From a virus: DNA of 23,208 nt. Made by a program: the position numbers and the translations under genes. The stretch is taken from positions 1 through 23,208 of the IMG/VR virus record IMGVR_UViG_3300033981_000714. One strand, given 5' to 3'. Under the pieces are notes generated by a model that was not told the DNA's origin, did not search any database, and worked only from the letters and a program-made list of their open reading frames with translations. Shown here in pieces: positions 1 to 6,463 of this stretch (the first letter of the stretch is position 1; each line of letters starts with the position of its first letter).

Positions 1-47
1 AACTCGGCATCTTTGCCAATACGGCCAATCAATTGAATTTGTAACAT
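1..47 (-). CDS. ssb: Single-stranded DNA-binding protein, N-terminal fragment
   Basis: Only the first 15 codons are inside the window. They read MLQIQLIGRIGKDAE, which matches the opening beta strand of bacterial and phage SSB proteins (usual form M-x-x-V-x-L-I-G-R-L-G-x-D-P-E). SSB coats single-stranded DNA during replication and annealing. It is the last visible gene of a minus-strand operon that also encodes an ERF annealing protein, a PD-(D/E)XK exonuclease and a DnaA-like protein, a context in which an SSB is expected. The start codon lies in an 8-bp tandem repeat. The identification rests on a very short stretch, so the family is likely but the rest of the protein is unseen. Confidence 0.7.
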   Translation of the reverse strand, partial: MLQIQLIGRIGKDAE

Positions 48-76
48 GGTTAAATGGTTAAATGGTTATGGGTTAA
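46..76. repeat. 8-bp tandem repeat at the ssb start
   Basis: Three consecutive copies of ATGGTTAA (the third ends in T) are followed by a decayed fourth, GGGTTAA. The repeat covers the ssb start codon and most of the gap to the upstream gene. On the coding strand it reads as TTAACCAT units running into the ATG. It could affect translation initiation or vary in copy number; nothing in the window shows which. Confidence 0.7.
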
Positions 77-82
77 AGGTAC

Positions 83-388
83 TTATTTTTTCTTTTGCTT
101 GCGTTCGGTGATCAACTTTTCCACGATATACGTGCTGATGTCGGCCCCTGTCATGCCGCACCAAGATATAAGGTGTTTCAAATCGGCATATCGGTTCGCA
201 CAATTGCCGATGGGCAGTTCTTTGGGTTCATCCCCTTCCTTGATTGCAAGGCTAATGGTGGCCAAAACCCCCGTAGTTGATGCCCGAATAATAAGCGGGG
301 CACCAAGGTAAATTGGTTTGATAAGCAAGCCCCAGTTCACGCCGTTTAGGTGCTGAAAGCCAAGTTTTTCTAATTCTGTTTTTGTCAT
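83..388 (-). CDS. Hypothetical protein, replication operon
   Basis: 101 residues from the ATG at 388 (MTKTELEKLGF). A longer reading from 424 would overlap the preceding gene by 25 bases, so the internal ATG, leaving an 11-base gap, is preferred. I do not recognise the family. The sequence has a helical N-terminus, a beta-rich middle (VNWGLLIKPIYLGAPLII), a Cys-containing helical stretch and a Lys/Arg-rich tail (ERKQKKK) that could contact nucleic acid. It lies between a DnaA-domain-IV-like gene and ssb in the same minus-strand operon, so a role in DNA metabolism is plausible from position alone. Confidence 0.6.
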   Translation of the reverse strand: MTKTELEKLGFQHLNGVNWGLLIKPIYLGAPLIIRASTTGVLATISLAIKEGDEPKELPIGNCANRYADLKHLISWCGMTGADISTYIVEKLITERKQKKK

Positions 389-399
389 GGTGTTTGTTG

Positions 400-879
400 T
401 TAATTGTGAAAGAAAATGTCGCAAGGTATTTCGTGCAAGGTAGGCTGATTTTCGTTCAATTCCAACTCAATCAATACCATACGCAAATGCTCTGCAAGTT
501 GAAGACATTTGCTATAATACTCCTTGTCCCCGATTTTTGTATTGTTTACAAATTTTATGCTGTGGCTAACGCTGGCATGGTCGCAGTTAAGCAAAGCCCC
601 AATTTTCTCCATTTTCATTCCAGTAACAGCCCTGAGAGCAAACCGAAAAGCGTGTTTACAATTTATTTGTTCTGTAAACCTTCGCTTTGTAAGTGCGGTT
701 TCAATCGGCACTCCCCAGTATGCGGCCATTTCCCTTAGTACGGTTTCTTCGTATCCGGGCTTGATGGGATATTTTACATTAGCCACAATTCTTTTAGATA
801 AAATTCGGTCAATGTATGCCTTGACTTCTAATAAATTAACGTCCTTGCGGTTTAAATAGCGTTTAAAATGTCGTGTCAT
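400..879 (-). CDS. DnaA domain IV-like DNA-binding protein
   Basis: 159 residues without an AAA+ ATPase domain. Residues about 65-112 resemble the DNA-binding domain IV of DnaA: a basic FTEQINCKHAFRFALRAVTG helix pair, then MKMEKIGALLN and CDHASVSHSIKFV, matching the DnaA signature of a helix ending in IG followed by DH-(S/T/A)-x-V-x-H. In DnaA this element reads the DnaA box. A free-standing copy could recognise the phage origin, recruit or compete with host DnaA, or regulate transcription. It overlaps the exonuclease gene by 4 bases (ATGA), suggesting translational coupling. A second DnaA-IV-like gene lies at 13643-14002 on the other strand. The fold assignment is fairly confident; the function is inferred. 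Confidence 0.75.
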   Translation of the reverse strand: MTRHFKRYLNRKDVNLLEVKAYIDRILSKRIVANVKYPIKPGYEETVLREMAAYWGVPIETALTKRRFTEQINCKHAFRFALRAVTGMKMEKIGALLNCDHASVSHSIKFVNNTKIGDKEYYSKCLQLAEHLRMVLIELELNENQPTLHEIPCDIFFHN

Positions 880-1484
880 TTCAGTTTGGTTAATAGTTCA
901 ACTTCAATAATATTGCGGCACATTTGTACCCTGTCGTAAATGGCCTCGATTAGCACATCATCCCGCTTTATTTCATAGGCCTTGATGCGGTATTTCGCTG
1001 GTACATGGTCATAGCTTTGCACCTCGCCGCATATTTCTTCAGGGGTTGGCATAAGCACGTAAACCAATTGGGCGTTTTTAAGCCCCGTTAAGGCCATATA
1101 ACCTTGCAACTGGTACAGATACCCCAGCGGCGGCTTAGAATCCCACAAAGGGAAGGTAAAAGCGTCCCAGCTACTCTTAATGTCCACGATGCTTGTACCC
1201 TCAACGATGTCGGGCGTGCCAGTTAGCCAATCATTTTCAAAGAACCGTTCGTTCTTTTCGGGCATGAACCAGCCAAGGTGGGTTCCAGCAAACTCGATGG
1301 CGGCATCTTCAACCGCCCGGCCCTTTGCCATAGGCTTTGTGTCCAGTTGGCGGCGTACTCCGAAAAGTTGCTCAACAACCCAATCTTGAAGGTAGCCGTA
1401 GCAAGTTGCCCCAGCCGTGTCCTTCCCCCTGCCATTGGCCATAATTTGACCAATGGCAGAACAGCGTGCTTTAAACTCCTTCAT
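876..1484 (-). CDS. PD-(D/E)XK (YqaJ-like) exonuclease
   Basis: 203 residues from the ATG at 1484. A reading from 1523 needs a TTG start and a 53-base overlap with the ERF gene. The N-terminus (RCSAIGQIMAN) is typical of YqaJ/RecB-type phage nucleases. The catalytic core is visible: a Glu-containing helix (GRAVEDAAIEFAG), then LTGTPDIVEG with the metal-binding Asp and IVDIKSS with the D-x-K pair. Such enzymes resect double-stranded DNA ends to give single strands for an annealing protein, and the gene directly upstream encodes an ERF annealase. The two make a phage two-component recombination system like Red alpha/beta. Exact polarity and substrate cannot be read from sequence. Confidence 0.82.
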   Translation of the reverse strand: MKEFKARCSAIGQIMANGRGKDTAGATCYGYLQDWVVEQLFGVRRQLDTKPMAKGRAVEDAAIEFAGTHLGWFMPEKNERFFENDWLTGTPDIVEGTSIVDIKSSWDAFTFPLWDSKPPLGYLYQLQGYMALTGLKNAQLVYVLMPTPEEICGEVQSYDHVPAKYRIKAYEIKRDDVLIEAIYDRVQMCRNIIEVELLTKLK

Positions 1485-2118
1485 TGCCGATTTGTTTTGA
1501 ATAGATTGCAATTGCCTTTTCAACTGTTGCTTGGCTGCTTGCCCACGCCTTTACGTTGATGCACTCGCCATCGTTGAAAGGGTTTGCCTTGGCTCGGCTA
1601 ACTTCGGGCAGTTGTTCGGAAATGTCGAATAACTGATTGCAAAGGTCTTGCATCTTGGTAGGCAGGCTTAAAAATGCAATAGGCTGCTGCACCTTGGCGG
1701 CAACTGAATACGTGTCCTTGTCCGCATCCTTCAACTCCTCGGTAGGTATAAGTAGCATTTGCATTAGTGCGTACTTTAAAGCTGCTGACATGGCTTTGTT
1801 GGTTGACTTGTCGCCGCTGTCCATGGCCTCGCCCTCAACGATTGAAAACACGCTGCTGCCGTCTATTGCGTAGAAGGTAAACTTTACCCGAAGAATGGTG
1901 TAAAGCAGCAAGCCGCCTTTGGCCGTTGTGCGTTCTTCCCGGTTGTTGCTGACCACATCGCTTGTAATGAATACGCCGTTGCGGGCGAATAGCGGGTGAA
2001 TGGCGTTGTAAAGGTCATCAATGCCTCTAAAGTTGTACCCCTGCTGGGCGTTTTTGTTGTTCTTGCCAATGGCCGAAACCTCGGTCATAATGTTGGCGAT
2101 GCTTTGATAGATTTGCAT
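1471..2118 (-). CDS. erf: ERF family single-strand annealing protein
   Basis: 215 residues, close to the usual ERF length. Hallmarks are the conserved block YNFRGIDDLYNAIHPLFARN (about residues 28-47), the following GVFITSDV strand, and GEAMDSGDKSTNKAMSAALK (about residues 94-113), which is the ERF core motif. P22 Erf-type proteins form rings and anneal complementary single strands during phage recombination or circularisation. The Asn/Ser-rich C-terminal third is less conserved, as is usual. The gene is followed with a short overlap by the PD-(D/E)XK exonuclease and starts 12 bases after a small conserved-looking protein. Confidence 0.88.
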   Translation of the reverse strand: MQIYQSIANIMTEVSAIGKNNKNAQQGYNFRGIDDLYNAIHPLFARNGVFITSDVVSNNREERTTAKGGLLLYTILRVKFTFYAIDGSSVFSIVEGEAMDSGDKSTNKAMSAALKYALMQMLLIPTEELKDADKDTYSVAAKVQQPIAFLSLPTKMQDLCNQLFDISEQLPEVSRAKANPFNDGECINVKAWASSQATVEKAIAIYSKQIGNEGV

Positions 2119-2130
2119 GGTTGTTTGGTT

Positions 2131-2319
2131 TTATTGGTTATTAAAGTTTACAAGGTTTTCAACGATTTTGACTGCTTGACGCATTATGGTTTCTTGGGGT
2201 AATATGCCACCAACCCAGCGAAGCGATGCGGCGATGAATGGTTTGCCTTTTTCGGGCTTTGCAATTACTTGGATTTTGCCGCCGCCAATTGATGGGGTTT
2301 CTCGGATTTCGTACTTCAT
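2131..2319 (-). CDS. Small hypothetical protein, replication operon
   Basis: 62 residues beginning MKYEIRETPSIGGGKIQVIA. It looks like a small beta-rich domain (alternating hydrophobic strands, Gly-rich turn) followed by an amphipathic helix (TIMRQAVKIVENLVNF). No family is recognised. Its start overlaps the stop of the lysozyme-like gene by 4 bases (ATGA), so it is translated as part of the chain of coupled genes that leads into ERF. Confidence 0.6.
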   Translation of the reverse strand: MKYEIRETPSIGGGKIQVIAKPEKGKPFIAASLRWVGGILPQETIMRQAVKIVENLVNFNNQ

Positions 2320-2654
2320 CTTGGTTTGTTGGTTTGTAGTTGTTGTTTTACTTTTTTCCAGTATTTAAGGGTAGATGCCTTTTTGTGTCCGTTCGGCCCA
2401 CCGTTCCATTTTCGTGCGATAACCTCGGCGTTTGCGTAGCGGTTGGTAAGTACCCACATATCAAATGCTTTCATTGATTTGCCGCAGTTCCACCTATCAT
2501 CTAAGGTAAACGGTATGCCGATGCGGTTAAACTCGGCAACCATTATCGGGCGAATTTGCAAGCAGCCGCAAGCGTCTTCACGTTTGTTGTATGCAAGGTC
2601 ATTGCCACCGCTTTCAATCATGATAATGGCGGCTAAAAGTTTAATTAGAATCAT
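2316..2654 (-). CDS. Lysozyme/SLT-like transglycosylase (phage P5-like muramidase)
   Basis: 112 residues. Immediately after the first helix is IESGGN, with the likely catalytic Glu at residue 14, then CGCLQIRPIM (the G-x-L-Q-I block of SLT-type lysozymes), LDDRWNCGKSM and ARKWNGGPNG near the C-terminus. This order matches small lysozyme-like proteins of Bacteroidota phages that I recall being annotated as structural protein P5 or transglycosylase SLT. It should cleave the glycan backbone of peptidoglycan, for host lysis or wall penetration during entry. It has no signal peptide, and the only holin-like gene (3008-3427) is in the preceding transcription unit, separated by a terminator. It is coupled by 4-base overlaps to both neighbours in what is otherwise a replication operon. 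Confidence 0.75.
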   Translation of the reverse strand: MILIKLLAAIIMIESGGNDLAYNKREDACGCLQIRPIMVAEFNRIGIPFTLDDRWNCGKSMKAFDMWVLTNRYANAEVIARKWNGGPNGHKKASTLKYWKKVKQQLQTNKPR

Positions 2655-2875
2655 TGGTTTAGTATTTGGCAGTTTAGTAGAATCGGGTCGGCATTGCCTG
2701 TGTTGTATTTAGCCCTGATGTGGTTTTTGGCCCATATCATTAAAAGCCAGTCGGTCATTTCGGCATCGGCTTCGTAATGTTTTAGGCGGTTAATTTTTTG
2801 TTCATCAAGCCAAATGTTTAGCTTGCGAATGTGGGAGGGGCGGTCGGGCAAGGCCCATTGAATTGCAATTTGCAT
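2651..2875 (-). CDS. Small hypothetical protein, first gene of the replication operon
   Basis: 74 residues from the ATG at 2875 (MQIAIQWALPDRPSH). Longer readings would cross the promoter at 2892-2918 and are rejected. The protein is basic and Trp-rich, mostly helical (IRKLNIWLDEQKINRLKHYE, WLLMIWAKNHIRAKY), with no recognised family. It is the promoter-proximal gene of the operon that encodes the lysozyme, ERF, exonuclease, DnaA-like protein and SSB, and its stop overlaps the lysozyme start by 4 bases. Being first in a phage operon suggests a small early effector, which is inference only. Confidence 0.6.
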   Translation of the reverse strand: MQIAIQWALPDRPSHIRKLNIWLDEQKINRLKHYEADAEMTDWLLMIWAKNHIRAKYNTGNADPILLNCQILNQ

Positions 2876-2891
2876 AGCGTTTAAATTTGTT

Positions 2892-2918
2892 CTGCAATAG
2901 TAAACTTTTAAACAATAC
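2892..2918 (-). promoter_or_regulatory. Promoter A of the replication operon
   Basis: On the minus strand the sequence is GTATTG, ten bases, then TACTATTGCAG, followed by AACAAA before the ATG at 2875. The -7 box differs from the Bacteroidota TAnnTTTG consensus by one base. The same GTRTTG-N10-TAnnWTTGCAG layout occurs at 6386-6412 and 12925-12951. It lies between the holin terminator and the first gene of the operon. Confidence 0.65.
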
Positions 2919-2930
2919 GAAACCCCAGCG

Positions 2931-2950
2931 TTAACACTTTTTAACACTTG
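2931..2950 (-). promoter_or_regulatory. Tandem 10-bp operator-like motif upstream of promoter A
   Basis: The minus strand reads CAAGTGTTAAAAAGTGTTAA, two copies of a 10-bp unit on the same helix face. An identical 20-mer is found at 6435-6454, and a reversed, diverged version at 12954-12973. It is 28 bases upstream of the -7 box. It is likely a binding site for an activator or repressor. Confidence 0.6.
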
Positions 2951-2964
2951 GCACAAAAAGAAAA

Positions 2965-2984
2965 GCCCCAACTTTCGTCAGGGC
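2965..2984 (-). terminator. Rho-independent terminator after the holin gene
   Basis: On the minus strand an 8-bp stem (two wobble pairs) closes on a GAAA tetraloop: GCCCTGAC-GAAA-GTTGGGGC, followed by TTTTCTTTTT. It ends the head/holin transcription unit and insulates promoter A. Confidence 0.8.
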
Positions 2985-3007
2985 AATTCAGCAAACAACG
3001 GGGTTAA

Positions 3008-3427
3008 TTACTTGATTTTGCTTGCAATATCTTTGCCCTTGGCGATTAAATCGTACAGGCGTTTGAGTAGCGTTGTGCCTGTCATTTTCTCGATGTTCTC
3101 ATCTATGCTTTTAAACTCGATGGCAATCAACGCAACCCCTACTGTCTTCGTTAAAACGTATGGGGTGTTGATTAACGTGCCAAGAAGGTCGCCAACAATA
3201 TGCACGTCCATGATAAAGAACGAAATGGTAACGGCTTGGTACATTAGCATCTTCCAAACAACCTTGCTCAGCTTTTTGCTTTCGATTTTCTCGCCTATTT
3301 TCTGTGCAGCCATAACGCCAAGCAGGGTATCAAGGGCAATGAACGCCCCGATTGCAATCATTATGCCAGCCACGGGGGCAAAAAAGGCCAGTATTGAAGC
3401 CGATATGTAGGCAAAAGTAGATTTCAT
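3008..3427 (-). CDS. Phage holin, toxin-secretion/lysis holin type
   Basis: 139 residues with several hydrophobic segments: about residues 6-36 (ISASILAFFAPVAGIMIAIG and onward), 62-80 (MYQAVTISFFIMDVHIVG) and 85-103. The stretch ALDTLLGVMAAQKIGEKIES followed by SKKLSKVVWKMLMY resembles the Phage_holin_4 family (D-x-x-x-G-x-x-x-A then a Ser-Lys-rich segment), and the Lys-rich C-terminus is typical of holins. Holins permeabilise the inner membrane at the end of infection. The start shares one base with the preceding stop (TAATG). It is the last gene of the capsid transcription unit, immediately before a terminator. Confidence 0.72.
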   Translation of the reverse strand: MKSTFAYISASILAFFAPVAGIMIAIGAFIALDTLLGVMAAQKIGEKIESKKLSKVVWKMLMYQAVTISFFIMDVHIVGDLLGTLINTPYVLTKTVGVALIAIEFKSIDENIEKMTGTTLLKRLYDLIAKGKDIASKIK

Positions 3428-4437
3428 TACGGGATATTTACACGGTTAACAACCATCGGTGTGCAAGAATAGCATCGGTCATTCGGTAGGCGAAGGTTGA
3501 CCAACAGTTGTTGCAGTTCGATGTTGTAGTACTGCACATAAAGGCTTCGCTTTTCGTTGGCATCCTCTTTGTTTATCGTGGTAACATTGTTCAGCCTGTC
3601 GCTGAAAAGCACCTCATCCATCAATTCAACGCCGCTGGCATATAGCATGGCCCTTCGTAGTCGGTTGCTGAACTGGCACAGCCACGTGTTGTCATCGCAT
3701 TCAATCGAATAGTTTAACGATACGCCGTGGGTGTAACCAATTCCTACCAAATTTGTTTCAGTTAACGAACCCGTTTTGCTTGTCTTTACGGCCCTTGTAA
3801 ACAGCAAATCGCTGAAGCGTGAACGGCGGCCTTTGGAACAGCTTGCACAGTTGGTTGGGTTAATCCACGTATCGAACGCAACCGAAAGCCCAGCGTCAAC
3901 GGCAACCATCAAATGAAGGTCTTGGCCGTTTGTTGGGTAGGTCTTATTGATTAGCACGTTTGTTATTTGGCCAGCCACAGAAGTGAAAGGTATCGTGTCA
4001 ATAATTCTGCCCTGAATAACGTCAATGATATAAAGGTTGTCGGTAATGCCTGAAGCAAAGAACACCGAAACGCTGTTCAGGTTGAATTTCAAATATGGGT
4101 AGTCGCTTACCAGTATTTCAAGGCCAGCATATTGCCCAGCTTTAACTGCATCGGTAGCCTTGTTTTCATCGTAGAAGCCGATTGTACCTTTGTCAACTAC
4201 CGAAGCGAAACGACCTTTGATGTCCATGTGCGAACGAAAGTCGCTCACAATTTTATCGCTTGCCCTGTTCACCGCATCTTGCATGACCTCGAAGCCGCTC
4301 AATTGTTGGCTGTCGTTTAGGTAGTCGGCATGGTTAATGTCGAAGCCCGGCAATTGTGAAAGCGAAGTTTTGCCGCTTGGTAATGCGGTGCAACCATCGG
4401 GCACAAATATCAGGTCGGTAAGGCAAGTTGTCGGCAT
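3427..4437 (-). CDS. Probable virion structural protein downstream of the capsid gene
   Basis: 336 residues, no recognised family. The N-terminal part (MPTTCLTDLIFVPDGCTALP) is Cys-containing, the middle is beta-rich, and a CASCSKGRRSR motif (about residues 198-208) and RCYSCTP near the C-terminus give two CxxC pairs that could bind a metal. The segment FDINHADYLNDSQQLSGFEV resembles N-terminal arms of virion proteins. It is between the major capsid gene and the holin, so a head completion, connector or virion accessory role is the best guess. It follows the capsid terminator, so expression may be by read-through or by a promoter I could not identify. Confidence 0.5.
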   Translation of the reverse strand: MPTTCLTDLIFVPDGCTALPSGKTSLSQLPGFDINHADYLNDSQQLSGFEVMQDAVNRASDKIVSDFRSHMDIKGRFASVVDKGTIGFYDENKATDAVKAGQYAGLEILVSDYPYLKFNLNSVSVFFASGITDNLYIIDVIQGRIIDTIPFTSVAGQITNVLINKTYPTNGQDLHLMVAVDAGLSVAFDTWINPTNCASCSKGRRSRFSDLLFTRAVKTSKTGSLTETNLVGIGYTHGVSLNYSIECDDNTWLCQFSNRLRRAMLYASGVELMDEVLFSDRLNNVTTINKEDANEKRSLYVQYYNIELQQLLVNLRLPNDRCYSCTPMVVNRVNIP

Positions 4438-4446
4438 AGCAAAAGT

Positions 4447-4512
4447 TTATCGACCACCACAATTGCACCCTCCGGGCCGTGATGTCGGTTTTGGTTTTGG
4501 TTTGTATTTCAT
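4447..4512 (-). CDS. Candidate 21-residue ORF with a CNCGGR tail
   Basis: A very short reading frame begins at the ATG at 4512, just downstream of the capsid terminator, and stops 9 bases before the next gene. It encodes a Lys-Pro repeat (KYKPKPKPTSRP) followed by GGCNCGGR. The compositional bias, the close packing against the next gene and the Cys pair make it look real, but a 21-codon frame can arise by chance and I know no family for it. It could also be a leader peptide controlling the downstream gene. Confidence 0.35.
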   Translation of the reverse strand: MKYKPKPKPTSRPGGCNCGGR

Positions 4513-4524
4513 GGGGTTAAAATA

Positions 4525-4545
4525 AGGGGGGCATTTCGCCCCCCT
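4525..4545 (-). terminator. Terminator after the major capsid gene
   Basis: Eight base pairs (AGGGGGGC paired with GCCCCCCT) around a 5-base loop, followed on the minus strand by TTATTTTAA. It begins about 22 bases after the capsid stop codon. The T run is imperfect, so partial read-through into the downstream virion gene and holin is plausible. Confidence 0.8.
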
Positions 4546-4567
4546 GTATTTGTGAATCCGCTATGGA

Positions 4568-5632
4568 TTAGTTTGAGCGGAAGGTCAGGATTCCGTTTAC
4601 ACCTTCCAATCTGTCGCCAGCCTGATACATATCAGAGGGCAAGAAGATGAAATCGTGGTTCAGCGAAATCTCGAAGTTCCAAACCTTTTGGTCAGCACCG
4701 TTACAAGTGTACTCGGCACGGTAGTCAAAGGTCAATGGCAACGCTGGGTCGGGGTGCTGTAAAGTACCTTGTACCAAAGTGCTGTCGTTCATTTCCAAGA
4801 TGCCTTTGAATTCGTTGAACGAAATCATTTGAATTGCACCGGGAATAACGGCTAATGCGTTTAGGGCATTTCCGCTATTCAATTGGATGCGGCGGTCATA
4901 TCCGAAAGTAACGCCAGCTTGTGAAGCATACAACGAAGCAGATACACCGCCATCGTTAAACGCACCGGGGGCAATTGCATTCAATGCCTTGATGTACTTC
5001 CACCATTTTTCGCCACCAAACACGAAAGGCATTTGGGTGAAATCGTTGGCCATGTTTTGGAAAGCAATATCCTCAACGGCGGTAGTTTGTGGAACGTTAC
5101 TGGTGAAGGTGGTAGTCGATTTGAAGGTTGAAGTACCGGCTGGGCTACCAGCATCAACATCGGAAGCAAAGTTGCCGCTGTTTGCAACAAGCTGAATGGC
5201 AGCGTTTGTCGCAACTTTGCGGGTTAGCACGTCCATCATTTTGAAGATTTCACGTGCGATGTACGCTGAATCCTGCTCGCAACGCTCTTCCAACTCGGAA
5301 GCGGTCAATTTGAAACCAACGTGGTAACCATCGGAAGGGGTTAGCGAATACAAAACAGAAGTTTCGCCATCGTTGGCAAAAGTTCCGCAAGTAACTCGGC
5401 CTCCGTCTTGAACCATAGATTCCAAGAAACGCTGTCCGTAAACAACCTCAACTGTTTTGCGGCCGTGGTCGCGGAAGTTGATTTGGTTTTGAATAACCTC
5501 GCTGCGGTTTTGGGCAGAAAGAATGAAAGAAAGCAAAGGCAAAGGCTCGGCTTTCAGGTTGTCGTACCCGAAGGAATCGAACAAGGATAGCTGCACATTT
5601 GGGCAAGCAATAAAAGATGATAAAGCTGACAT
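4568..5632 (-). CDS. Major capsid protein (probable, HK97-like)
   Basis: 354 residues. It follows a scaffold-like coiled-coil gene and a portal-like gene in transcription order, and has its own candidate promoter, a roughly 100-base leader and a strong terminator, as expected for the most abundant virion protein. The sequence has an N-terminal arm (SFILSAQNRSEVIQNQINF), an alpha-helical spine (LEERCEQDSAYIAREIFKMM), a Ser/Thr/Gly-rich region near residues 155-185 and a beta-rich C-terminus (FEISLNHDFIFLPSDMYQAG). These features fit an HK97-fold shell protein, but I identify it from context and general character, not a diagnostic motif. No separate maturation protease gene is visible nearby. 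Confidence 0.65.
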   Translation of the reverse strand: MSALSSFIACPNVQLSLFDSFGYDNLKAEPLPLLSFILSAQNRSEVIQNQINFRDHGRKTVEVVYGQRFLESMVQDGGRVTCGTFANDGETSVLYSLTPSDGYHVGFKLTASELEERCEQDSAYIAREIFKMMDVLTRKVATNAAIQLVANSGNFASDVDAGSPAGTSTFKSTTTFTSNVPQTTAVEDIAFQNMANDFTQMPFVFGGEKWWKYIKALNAIAPGAFNDGGVSASLYASQAGVTFGYDRRIQLNSGNALNALAVIPGAIQMISFNEFKGILEMNDSTLVQGTLQHPDPALPLTFDYRAEYTCNGADQKVWNFEISLNHDFIFLPSDMYQAGDRLEGVNGILTFRSN

Positions 5633-5734
5633 AGTTTTTAAGTTTAGTTTGTCATTTGTTTGTTTTCGCCGTGTTTCGGGGGCGAAATTACCCGACTATG
5701 CCCGATTTAGGTTCGGCTGGGCTGCCGACTATTA

Positions 5735-5742
5735 CAAAATTA
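5735..5742 (-). promoter_or_regulatory. Candidate -7 box of the capsid gene promoter
   Basis: TAATTTTG on the minus strand matches TAnnTTTG exactly, 102 bases upstream of the capsid ATG. No clear TTG lies 17-23 bases further upstream, so the call rests on the -7 box and location. It nearly abuts a plus-strand promoter at 5750-5784. Confidence 0.45.
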
Positions 5743-5749
5743 AGTAGTG

Positions 5750-5784
5750 TTTGACGAAGTGAATGGTATTTTTCCGCATATTTG
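5750..5784 (+). promoter_or_regulatory. Candidate promoter of the 94-residue plus-strand gene
   Basis: TTTG at 5750-5753, 23 bases, then CATATTTG at 5777-5784 (one mismatch to TAnnTTTG), followed 14 bases later by the ATG at 5799. This fits the Bacteroidota -33/-7 arrangement at the long end of its spacing range. Confidence 0.45.
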
Positions 5785-5798
5785 CCCAAAAAAACATT

Positions 5799-6083
5799 AT
5801 GAGCGAAGAAAATTACCAAAGTAGCCCCATTGTTTTGCGGGATATTGAATACAAAAGACGCACGGTTGCGATTTCCGAACCCATTACGAACTACCAATGT
5901 GCCCCACGTGCCCATCATAACTCCATAAAGGCTCAATACAGCAACCGAATGTACTTTGCTGTCCTGATGTACCGTGAACTGCTTAAAGGTTCAGTTAATC
6001 GCTTTGAAGCGGCAACCGAAGCGGCCACGGTGCATGATGTGAATTACGATAAAATTATGCGGATTGCAAGAAAAGACATTTAG
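5799..6083 (+). CDS. Small hypothetical protein, possible regulator
   Basis: 94 residues from the ATG at 5799 (MSEENYQSSPIVLRDIEYKRR); the ATG at 5763 lies within the promoter region and is less likely. One of only three plus-strand genes, transcribed alone and divergently from the capsid gene. The N-terminal half is basic and beta-like; the C-terminal half is helical, with SVNRFEAATEAATVHDVNYD then KIMRIARKDI, which could be a helix-turn-helix. No family is recognised. Its isolated, oppositely oriented position between capsid and scaffold genes, with its own promoter and terminator, is typical of a small regulator or a later acquisition. Confidence 0.55.
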   Translation: MSEENYQSSPIVLRDIEYKRRTVAISEPITNYQCAPRAHHNSIKAQYSNRMYFAVLMYRELLKGSVNRFEAATEAATVHDVNYDKIMRIARKDI

Positions 6084-6115
6084 AAACAAATTAGCCCTGT
6101 TTTTGTTACAAAAAA

Positions 6116-6135
6116 AGCCCCACCGAAGTAGGGCT
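6116..6135. terminator. Terminator between convergent small genes
   Basis: A hairpin with a 5-bp outer stem (AGCCC/GGGCT), one C-A mismatch and a 2-bp inner stem is followed on the minus strand by seven T residues. It is a good terminator for the minus-strand gene ending at 6159 and may weakly stop the plus-strand gene ending at 6083, since the T run on that side is poor. Confidence 0.75.
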
Positions 6136-6158
6136 GTTTCGCCTTGGTTTGTTTTTGA

Positions 6159-6365
6159 TTAAATTGATACTATTTTGTACCCAAAGTGTTGTATAAAAGT
6201 ATCAAATGTATTCCTGCCCATTCTTTGTAAATGATTGTTTTTAAACCAAAGAAACTTTTCTGTGCATCTTTCTACTTCAACTTGCACAGGCTGGTTCATT
6301 TGCTCTGGGGACAAATTCAATCTTATTTCTACAATTGAACCTTTTTTTAAATCTGATGCTTTCAT
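6159..6365 (-). CDS. Small hypothetical protein, single-gene unit
   Basis: 68 residues, starting MKASDLKKGSIVEIRLNL. The pattern (short helix, then strands SIVEIRL, VQVEVERCTEKFLWFKNNH, FDTFIQHFGYKIVSI) looks like a compact SH3-like or Tudor-like beta barrel, but I cannot name the family. It is transcribed alone, from promoter B (6386-6412) to the terminator at 6116-6135. Promoter B is of the same class as the one driving the replication operon, suggesting co-regulation with it and not with the adjacent capsid genes. Base composition is more AT-rich than the flanking structural genes. Confidence 0.65.
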   Translation of the reverse strand: MKASDLKKGSIVEIRLNLSPEQMNQPVQVEVERCTEKFLWFKNNHLQRMGRNTFDTFIQHFGYKIVSI

Positions 6366-6385
6366 TTTGTTTGTGTTTTTGTGTA

Positions 6386-6412
6386 CTGCAATATTAAGCC
6401 TTTTTTCAATAC
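6386..6412 (-). promoter_or_regulatory. Promoter B, same class as promoter A
   Basis: Minus strand: GTATTG, ten bases, TAATATTGCAG, then TACA. It matches promoter A in both boxes and in spacing. The upstream 20-base operator-like element is 38 bases from the -7 box, ten more than at promoter A. Confidence 0.65.
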
Positions 6413-6434
6413 TAAAATTATGGCCTTTATTGTT

Positions 6435-6454
6435 TTAACACTTTTTAACACTTG
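6435..6454 (-). promoter_or_regulatory. Tandem 10-bp operator-like motif upstream of promoter B
   Basis: Minus strand CAAGTGTTAAAAAGTGTTAA, identical over 20 bases to the element at 2931-2950 although the flanking sequence differs. The identity continues only loosely upstream (GTGYCAAG), which suggests selection on the motif and not a recent large duplication. Confidence 0.6.
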
Positions 6455-6463
6455 ACACAAAAA

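Noticed and set aside
400-879. A complete DnaA initiator
   Set aside because: At 159 residues there is no Walker A or B motif or AAA+ domain; only the C-terminal DNA-binding pattern is present.
2653-2971. The longer 106-residue reading of the first gene in the replication operon
   Set aside because: It would start inside the terminator and run through promoter A and its operator; the ATG at 2875 follows the promoter directly.
3012-3410. A 132-codon plus-strand frame with hydrophobic segments
   Set aside because: It is the antisense of the holin gene; the reverse complement of membrane-segment codons often remains open and hydrophobic. The minus-strand protein has the family pattern and the operon context.
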